Source: Saprospiraceae bacterium (GTDB taxonomy: Bacteria > Bacteroidota > Bacteroidia > Chitinophagales > Saprospiraceae). Taken from it: 9,628 nucleotides of DNA. The stretch covers positions 1 through 9,628 of the forward strand of contig JAEUUM010000365.1 in NCBI GenBank assembly GCA_016787375.1, written 5' to 3'. The translations under genes were made by a program, and so were the position numbers. The notes under the pieces were generated by a model that saw nothing but the letters and a program-made list of their open reading frames with translations, was not told the DNA's origin and searched no databases. Of this stretch, positions 1 to 6,295 are shown in pieces; the first letter of the stretch is position 1; the number at the start of each line of letters is the position of its first letter.

Positions 1-1
1 A

Positions 2-2533
2 TTTGTAAGTGATACAGTAGGAGCCTTTGATTTGGCTATGGACCCTGTTCAAAGTGAAATTCTGCTTGCAAGCTTTTGGAACGTAAAACGAACTCCTTAT
101 TCACTTGAAAGCGGTGGAATAGGTTCGGGTATCTGGAAAACAACTGATGGAGGTGATACCTGGAAGAATATATCCGGTAACAAAGGTCTTCCCAAAGGTA
201 TAACCGGGATTTCAGGTATAACCATTTGCCCTGACAATCCTGAGCGTTATTATGCCATCATAGAGTCAAATGAAGGTGGTGTGTTCAGGAGTGATGATGC
301 AGGTGAAACATGGGTAAAGACCAACGATGAAAGAAAGTTAAGGCAGAGGGCATGGTATTATTCAAGAATATTTGCCGACCCCAAAAATGAGGATATGATA
401 TATGTACTGAATGTAGAATTTTTCAGGTCAAAAGATGGCGGCAAATCTTATCAGTCTATCTCTACTCCACATGGTGATCATCATGACCTTTGGATAGACC
501 CAAATGATCCCAGCCGTATGATTATAGGGGATGATGGCGGTGCACAGGTGTCTTATGATGCTGGCGCCAATTGGAGCACTTATCACAACCAACCCACAGC
601 TCAATTCTACCGTGTCAGTACGGATAATCATGTGCCTTACCGGGTTTTGGGAGCACAACAAGATAATTCAAGTGTAAGGATCATGCACAGGAGTCTGGAT
701 GGCAGTATTGGAGGAAATGATTTTGAGGGTACAGCCGGTGGAGAAAGTGGCTATATTGTAGCAGATCCTTTAAATCCGGAAATTGTGTACGGTGGCAGTT
801 ATGGTGGGTATCTTAGTCGGTACGATCATTTAAAAAAAGAATCAAGGTCGGTTAACATCTGGCCAAATGATATAATCGGACATGGTGCAGAAGACTCAAA
901 ATATAGGTTTCAATGGAATTTTCCCATGATGTTTTCACCTAATGATCCCAAGTTATTGTATGCTGCCGGAAACGTTTTATTCAAGACTACAAACGGAGGG
1001 CAGAGTTGGGATGTCATTTCTCCGGATTTGACCCGAAATGATAAAAGCAAACAAAAAGCAAGTGGTGGTGTCATTACCAAGGATAATACAACTGTTGAGT
1101 ATTACTGTACAATTTTTTCATTTGACGAATCAACTTTAGAAGCCGGAGTAATTTGGGTAGGTTCTGATGACGGACTCATTCACCTGACAAGAAACGGAGG
1201 AAAGGACTGGACGAATATCACTCCCAAAGACTTGCCTGAATGGATGCAGATCAACTGCATAGAAGCCGATCCTTTCCAAAAAGGTAAAATGTACTTTGCC
1301 GGTACCCATTACAAATCAGATGATAATACACCTTATTTATACAAAACAGAAGATTATGGCAAAACCTGGAAGCGAATAGATCAGGGTATTCCTCGTGATC
1401 AGTTTACCCGCGTTATAAGGTCAGATCGCAAAAGAAAGGGGCTGTTGTATGCCGGAACAGAAAGTGGATTATTTATATCCTTCAATGATGGCGAATCATG
1501 GATACCATTTCAAAATAATCTCCCGATTGTGCCGGTAACAGATCTGACCATCAAGAATAATGACCTCATTGTAGCTACTCAGGGTCGTAGTTTCTGGATC
1601 CTGGATGACCTTTCTTTAATACAGGAAATGAAGCCTGAAATAAGTTCAAAAGCATTTCATCTTTTTGAAATGCGTGATGCCTGGCTAATAGGTGGCTATA
1701 AAGAAGAAAAACCTAAAAATGCGGGTCTTAATCCAAAACCAGGAGCTTTAGTCCACTTTTGGCTATCAGCAGAGCCGGATACCAGTACATTGGTAAAGAT
1801 TCAATTTCTGGATAATAAGAAATCTGTAATTAAATCCTATTCTTCCAAAGAATCTGACAAAGACAAAAAAATCGAATTGAAGAAAGGTTTGAATCAATTC
1901 AATTGGGACTTTAGTTATCCGGTAGCGGAAAAACTTGAAGGCTTGATGCTTTGGAATGGAAGTATCTCCGGGCCCAAGGCTGCACCTGGTAATTATTATG
2001 TAAAAGTTCATTTTAACAAGGATAGTGTTCTGGTTCCATATAAAATATTGCGAAATCCTGAATTGACAGCAACAGACGAAGATATGGTTCTGCAGCATAA
2101 TCTCTTGGTTGAAATACGGGATACTTTTTCATCGATTATTAAATTGCTGAAAGACAACCGTGATATCAGAAATCAGATCAACCAATACACAAGCAAAATG
2201 GGTGACAAATTGCCTAAGAATATAAAAGACTCAGCCGATGTGATCATTAAAAAACTGACTGGTATAGATGATGAAATACATCAGAACAAGATCCAGGCCA
2301 ATCAGGATATGCTCAATTTTCCGATCAAACTCGATGATAAAATGGCAGGGTTGTATAATGTGGTCTCTACCGGTGATTTCAGACCATCAGAGCAAAGCAG
2401 GTTGGTTTTTAAAGAATTGTCTGAACAGTTTAAGCTTCAAAAAGATAAATTCTCCAAAGTGAAAAGCGACGATCTAAAGTACTTCAATGAGATGATTCGT
2501 CTGGAAAAATTGCCGGTGATCATTTCTAAGTGA
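2..2533 (+). CDS. VPS10/sortilin-like BNR (Asp-box) beta-propeller protein, 5'-truncated by window edge
   Basis: The reading frame is open to the left edge, so the true start and probably a signal peptide lie outside the window; the TTG at 32 is not a credible start. Counting residues from that TTG, I see eight Asp-box motifs (S/T-x-D/N-x-G-x-x-W/Y) at about 37, 87, 133, 174, 319, 386, 439 and 483. Each marks a beta-hairpin of a propeller blade. Other hallmarks of this bacterial family are HGDHHDLWIDP (147-157), IGDDGGAQVS (165-174), GAQQDNSS (207-214) and ATQGRSFWILDDLS (515-528). After the propeller comes an Ig-like beta region (about 565-685) and a charged helical tail (about 690-833). There is no T9SS sorting domain at the C-terminus. 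Family members are often annotated as 'glycosyl hydrolase' or 'exo-alpha-sialidase', but Asp boxes alone do not show catalysis, and no substrate can be inferred. It converges on the minus-strand cluster and is not part of it. Confidence 0.9.
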   Translation, partial: FVSDTVGAFDLAMDPVQSEILLASFWNVKRTPYSLESGGIGSGIWKTTDGGDTWKNISGNKGLPKGITGISGITICPDNPERYYAIIESNEGGVFRSDDAGETWVKTNDERKLRQRAWYYSRIFADPKNEDMIYVLNVEFFRSKDGGKSYQSISTPHGDHHDLWIDPNDPSRMIIGDDGGAQVSYDAGANWSTYHNQPTAQFYRVSTDNHVPYRVLGAQQDNSSVRIMHRSLDGSIGGNDFEGTAGGESGYIVADPLNPEIVYGGSYGGYLSRYDHLKKESRSVNIWPNDIIGHGAEDSKYRFQWNFPMMFSPNDPKLLYAAGNVLFKTTNGGQSWDVISPDLTRNDKSKQKASGGVITKDNTTVEYYCTIFSFDESTLEAGVIWVGSDDGLIHLTRNGGKDWTNITPKDLPEWMQINCIEADPFQKGKMYFAGTHYKSDDNTPYLYKTEDYGKTWKRIDQGIPRDQFTRVIRSDRKRKGLLYAGTESGLFISFNDGESWIPFQNNLPIVPVTDLTIKNNDLIVATQGRSFWILDDLSLIQEMKPEISSKAFHLFEMRDAWLIGGYKEEKPKNAGLNPKPGALVHFWLSAEPDTSTLVKIQFLDNKKSVIKSYSSKESDKDKKIELKKGLNQFNWDFSYPVAEKLEGLMLWNGSISGPKAAPGNYYVKVHFNKDSVLVPYKILRNPELTATDEDMVLQHNLLVEIRDTFSSIIKLLKDNRDIRNQINQYTSKMGDKLPKNIKDSADVIIKKLTGIDDEIHQNKIQANQDMLNFPIKLDDKMAGLYNVVSTGDFRPSEQSRLVFKELSEQFKLQKDKFSKVKSDDLKYFNEMIRLEKLPVIISK

Positions 2534-2647
2534 TATAATACAAGTTGTCAATGAATTCGTTTGCTTTATACTTAGAATATTATTCAATTCATCATGGTCT
2601 TGACGATGATTTAAACAACAACTATAAATTCTATAATTTTAAATATT

Positions 2648-5011
2648 TTAATTTCTGCCATTTACAAATCTTTTAAAATACCCACATTCATTAATTACCT
2701 CTCGATAGTATTTTGTATCTGAAAATTCATTTTTTAATCGTTTGAAGGTATTCCAGGAAATAAAATCGGCTGCTTTTTCCTGATTTTCCCACTGATCGGG
2801 TCTGCTGTAAATGTTCTGATTGTAATATTCATTCCTTTCGCACTTTGCCAGCATATACATACATTTGGCTTTTTGTTCAGTGTTACTGGCAGCTTCAAAA
2901 GCTTTGTTGTAATATGATTTTGCAAGATCACAGCTTGTAAGCATTTTAGCAAAAAATGCATTCATCATCCATGGCGTGCTGGCCATTTCTCCAATAATGG
3001 CACCTTCATAAAATATCCTTGAATTTCCAAAATAGGTAATGTTGTAATAACCATTCGCCAGCAATAAACTATTATTGTAAACGTCATCTCCTCTTTCAAT
3101 CTTTTCTTTCATTTCTTTCATCTTAACAAGGAGATCCAGGTGTGTGTAGGTAATTTTTTTAGGAGCAATAAAATCGCAGTCATGGCAATCTTTGATCTTC
3201 CCGTTGAACGGATTTGCCAGCAATTCAATCCTGTTATTCCCAACGGCTTGCTGCATGAGTTCGATGGCACCATCCAAATCATTGCCAAATGTCTTTACAA
3301 CTGCCTGATACTCCAGTAAATCAGATAATTTAATTCTGTAAATAGTTTCTGCTAAAATTTCGAATTTGGACTTTTTGGTCTTTTGCATGAAAGCTTTCAT
3401 TTTAGCCGTTCTTTTCTCATTTTCGTAGAAAGTTCCACTTTCGTTAAAAAATTCTTCCATTACTTCATCGCCGTTGGCTTTATAAAGCAATGAAATATAT
3501 TTTTTGCTCCAATCAGAATCCCTTTGATACCTGAATGCAAACGGTTTATATTCAGGGTATTCCGCATAAGGATCAATTGTTTGATCTTCATCAGCGGATT
3601 GCTTGTCTAAGGTACTATCAGCTGGTAATTGAATGTAGAGCCAGTTCAAGTCTGTTAAAATTTTATTTTCATTTTCGGAATCAATTTTATCCATGCTGCT
3701 AAGCATATTTACAAATTGTAGAATTCTGAGTTGATCTTGTGCAAGTCTTGTATTGGGAGTATGTTGCTTTGCCCGGAGGAAGAAATCATTTGCTTTTGTA
3801 TAATTTCCTGAAAGGGTATTGAGATAAGCTGCCGCGAGGTTCATTAAAAATGGATTGTGAGTTTTATCGCTTAGGGCCATCGCGCTGATACGGTCAATAA
3901 CACCCAAATTAATTTTGGAACGTTGGCTATTTCGGAATTGAGATACAGATTCAATTTTTTCTTCATCAGGTTCCCAATAAGACCCTTGTATTTTCAATTC
4001 ATACTGGTTTACCATTCTTGTAACTAGATAATCGATATGCGGACTTGCAGGTTCTAAAGCAAAAATCTCTGAGACCGATCTCTCAGGGTCGGCGTAAAAA
4101 CCTAAAACTGCCCATAATGCAGCTTTCTCTTTATTGGATTTAGCTTTTGCAAGTGCCTCATTCCAGTCTTTATCATTTTGTGGGTGAAAATTATAAGCAG
4201 TCACCATTCGGAGGGATGGACAATTATCAAAAACCTGGCTGTAGATATAGTTGGCAGTGGAATAATCTTTTTGTTTATAGTGAATACCGGCAATGTAGGA
4301 TAAAGCCCTGTAAAATAAGGTGTTTTCCGGTACAAGACCTTTAGTCTCATTAAAAAACGATTCTGCTTTATTTTGCTCCTCTCCATAAAATCCTGCTTTC
4401 ATGGTTTGGAACCAGTACCGATTTTTTAAAAACGGGTCCGAAGTGGTTTTGTACTTAAGCTTAAGTTCATCGAAGAGTTTTGGAGAAGATTTTTTCTTGG
4501 CTTTTGGCTTTTCATCATAATTCCACGGATCATAGTCGACTCCTCTTGTAGAAATTTGATTGACCTTACTGGCATCAAACAAAAAATCAATAAAAGCTTT
4601 AATTTTAGGATCATTCTGGTTGATAATTTTACCCCATTGCTGAAATCCTTTATTTGATGTTTTGTTTTTGGCATAATTGAAAAGGTCATTTATGTCCTGT
4701 TTACTTGAACCGGTTAGGAAGTAAGTCAGATTTTCTTTTGATATTTTTTTGTCCAAATAAATAAACCATTCATCCACTATCATTTTATTGAACCTGTCAT
4801 CGTAGTTGTCATCATGTCCGATATAGTAAAACGATTGATTGTCATCAAAGAACAACGGACCGTATGATTTCTCAACAAAAGCTTCAGGTGTGAAATTCGA
4901 ATACCCAAACCAATTTTCATCACCACCGGCACATGCATAAAGAAATATATAGCCTGAAATGATTATTCCGCTAAAAGTTATTGCATACTTCTTGAAAGAT
5001 CTTTTTGTCAT
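2648..5011 (-). CDS. large TPR-like lipoprotein of unknown function (third gene of cluster)
   Basis: I do not recognise a named family. The frame is open from an ATG at 5032, giving 794 residues. I prefer the ATG at 5011 (787 residues) because it gives a classic n-region (MTKRSFKKY), a hydrophobic stretch and the lipobox-like FLYAC, with the acylated Cys at residue 27 (34 in the longer form). The mature protein begins AGGDENWFG. The rest is mostly helical and hydrophilic. TPR-like helix pairs are visible at about 237-275 (YRALSYIAGIHYKQKDYSTA), 394-425 (LAAAYLNTLSGNYTKANDFF) and 690-732 in long-form numbering. Unusual conserved-looking stretches are NPFNGKIKDCHDCDF (607-621, with a CxxC) and NGYYNITYFGNSR (660-672). 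Either start lies inside the end of the preceding gene (41- or 62-bp overlap), which suggests coupled translation. TPR arrays scaffold protein complexes, so a periplasmic or outer-membrane scaffold role is plausible but inferred. Confidence 0.85.
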   Translation of the reverse strand: MTKRSFKKYAITFSGIIISGYIFLYACAGGDENWFGYSNFTPEAFVEKSYGPLFFDDNQSFYYIGHDDNYDDRFNKMIVDEWFIYLDKKISKENLTYFLTGSSKQDINDLFNYAKNKTSNKGFQQWGKIINQNDPKIKAFIDFLFDASKVNQISTRGVDYDPWNYDEKPKAKKKSSPKLFDELKLKYKTTSDPFLKNRYWFQTMKAGFYGEEQNKAESFFNETKGLVPENTLFYRALSYIAGIHYKQKDYSTANYIYSQVFDNCPSLRMVTAYNFHPQNDKDWNEALAKAKSNKEKAALWAVLGFYADPERSVSEIFALEPASPHIDYLVTRMVNQYELKIQGSYWEPDEEKIESVSQFRNSQRSKINLGVIDRISAMALSDKTHNPFLMNLAAAYLNTLSGNYTKANDFFLRAKQHTPNTRLAQDQLRILQFVNMLSSMDKIDSENENKILTDLNWLYIQLPADSTLDKQSADEDQTIDPYAEYPEYKPFAFRYQRDSDWSKKYISLLYKANGDEVMEEFFNESGTFYENEKRTAKMKAFMQKTKKSKFEILAETIYRIKLSDLLEYQAVVKTFGNDLDGAIELMQQAVGNNRIELLANPFNGKIKDCHDCDFIAPKKITYTHLDLLVKMKEMKEKIERGDDVYNNSLLLANGYYNITYFGNSRIFYEGAIIGEMASTPWMMNAFFAKMLTSCDLAKSYYNKAFEAASNTEQKAKCMYMLAKCERNEYYNQNIYSRPDQWENQEKAADFISWNTFKRLKNEFSDTKYYREVINECGYFKRFVNGRN

Positions 5012-6005
5012 ATTGTTGAAGATTAAAGTCATCTAAATCATAAAAAATTATCTCAGTTGGCGGATATTTTAGTTCTCTTTTCAGTTGATTGGCTATTTCC
5101 ATCAGGTCAGTAGATTTTATCAATTCTAATTTTAAGGTGTCATCTGCTTTATAGTAATATCCCGATTTAATATTCGAATGTTTTACTCTCCAGAAATTAG
5201 AATTTAAATATACAAAATTTGTGTCTTTGGCAATTTCCTTAAAATCTAATTTATTACATAGATTAATCACTTTCCTGTCCCTGATTTGGATAGCCCAGCT
5301 AAAAATGGGTAAGGCAATTTTTAAGGGGAGAGGATAATTGTAAATTGATTTTATATACCGATTTGCAATTTCTTTTTCATAGATCGAATTTTTTGAATCT
5401 GCAGAAATGGTTCCCATGTTATAGTACATCAAAGTGGCAGTTTGTACATCGGGGATTCCGGTTTTTTTCTGATATTTAATTTGATGCAGCCTGATGGTGG
5501 TAGTTATGGTTTTACCTGATATTCTTTTCAAACTTTGTATGAATTTCATAAACTTATCCCTCGATTTCAACGTCCAGTCACAATCAATTTGTAATTCGTT
5601 GTTGTTTATTTGGGTTTTATTGTTGATTTGATCAATGTATTTAACTACTTTTTCAGCCAGATTTTCTGGATCATTTGTACCATTTATCCAAACTTCATTT
5701 TTAATGTAAACAACGGGTACAAGTTCTGTTTTTTCTGGTTTTTTGCTAAAAATGATAGGCGAAAGAGGGATTGCTTCATTTTTATCATTGAGCTCAATGT
5801 CAAAATAGCGTACATAGAGTTTTGTTACATTGTTATGTAATAAAGCTTCATTTTCTGCTTCACTGAGCTTGAATATTGTTTTCCAGTAATAAAAAGATAC
5901 TTTGGGCCTGATTTTATCGTTTTTGCATGCCTGAAAATAAGTTAACGTCCAAATCAAAAGAAAACCAATGAATAATTGATTACGAGCAGGATAATAACTT
6001 CTCAC
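4971..6005 (-). CDS. lipoprotein with GH18-like TIM barrel, probable pseudo-glycosidase (second gene of cluster)
   Basis: This 344-residue protein begins with GTG at 6005, inside the TGA stop of the preceding gene (GTGA, 4-bp overlap). Residues 1-27 form a lipoprotein signal ending FQAC, so Cys27 would carry the lipid anchor. The rest shows the order of strands expected of a GH18-type barrel: VSFYYW (36-41), TKLYVRYFDIEL (61-72), ELVPVVYI (94-101), ELQIDCDWT (137-145), TITTTIRLHQIK (166-177), TATLMYYNMG (189-198), LKIALPIFSWAIQ (228-240) and TEIIFYDLDDFN (317-328). LQIDCDWT sits where chitinases have DxxDxDxE: both inner aspartates (141, 143) remain, but the first Asp is Leu and the catalytic Glu is Thr145. 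The MYYNMG strand recalls the GH18 MxYD strand. From this I infer a carbohydrate-binding or otherwise altered enzyme. The fold assignment is by eye; a DUF3142-like family is an alternative. The frame and lipoprotein signal are firm, the function is not. Confidence 0.85.
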   Translation of the reverse strand: MRSYYPARNQLFIGFLLIWTLTYFQACKNDKIRPKVSFYYWKTIFKLSEAENEALLHNNVTKLYVRYFDIELNDKNEAIPLSPIIFSKKPEKTELVPVVYIKNEVWINGTNDPENLAEKVVKYIDQINNKTQINNNELQIDCDWTLKSRDKFMKFIQSLKRISGKTITTTIRLHQIKYQKKTGIPDVQTATLMYYNMGTISADSKNSIYEKEIANRYIKSIYNYPLPLKIALPIFSWAIQIRDRKVINLCNKLDFKEIAKDTNFVYLNSNFWRVKHSNIKSGYYYKADDTLKLELIKSTDLMEIANQLKRELKYPPTEIIFYDLDDFNLQQYDKKIFQEVCNNF

Positions 6006-6295
6006 CTGACCAGATTGATTTCACCTTTTACAATTTCTGATTCACCATTATCATATTCGACAATTGCCCAGAAAACAAAAACAGCAGGGTCCATAAATTT
6101 TCCATTAAATTTGCCATCCCAACCTCTTGTAGCATCACCAGGCAGGATATCTGAACCTTCAAATACATTTGCGCCCCATCTATCGTATATTTTAAGTTCT
6201 TTAATATTTGTCACATGGTAATTTCCGTAAATTATCCACCTGTCATTTATACCATCCAGATCTGGTGAGAAAGCGTTTGGAATGTAAAGATTAAT
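6002..6295 (-). other. T9SS type B sorting domain (gliding-motility-associated C-terminal domain, CHU_C-like)
   Basis: This segment encodes the last ~97 residues of the 1084-residue protein. It carries the signature N-AFSPDLDGINDRW, then the strand LKIYDRWGANVFEG, then a WDGKFNGK turn and a closing strand pair FVFWAIVEYDNGESEIVKGEI. In the Bacteroidota this domain is recognised by the type IX secretion machinery. Related proteins are often encoded beside a PorP/SprF-type outer-membrane protein, and none is present here. Confidence 0.9.

Noticed and set aside
32..34. TTG at 32 as the start of the BNR protein
   Set aside because: The frame continues upstream to the window edge with residues typical of the family (VSDTVGAFDLAMDP), so this is an internal codon.
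2591..2610. Imperfect palindrome ATCATGGTCT/TGACGATGAT in the convergent gap 2534-2647, as a possible shared terminator
   Set aside because: The stem is only 5 bp plus 2 bp around a G-G mismatch, and no T-run follows on either strand. The gap is AT-rich, but I cannot support a terminator in it.
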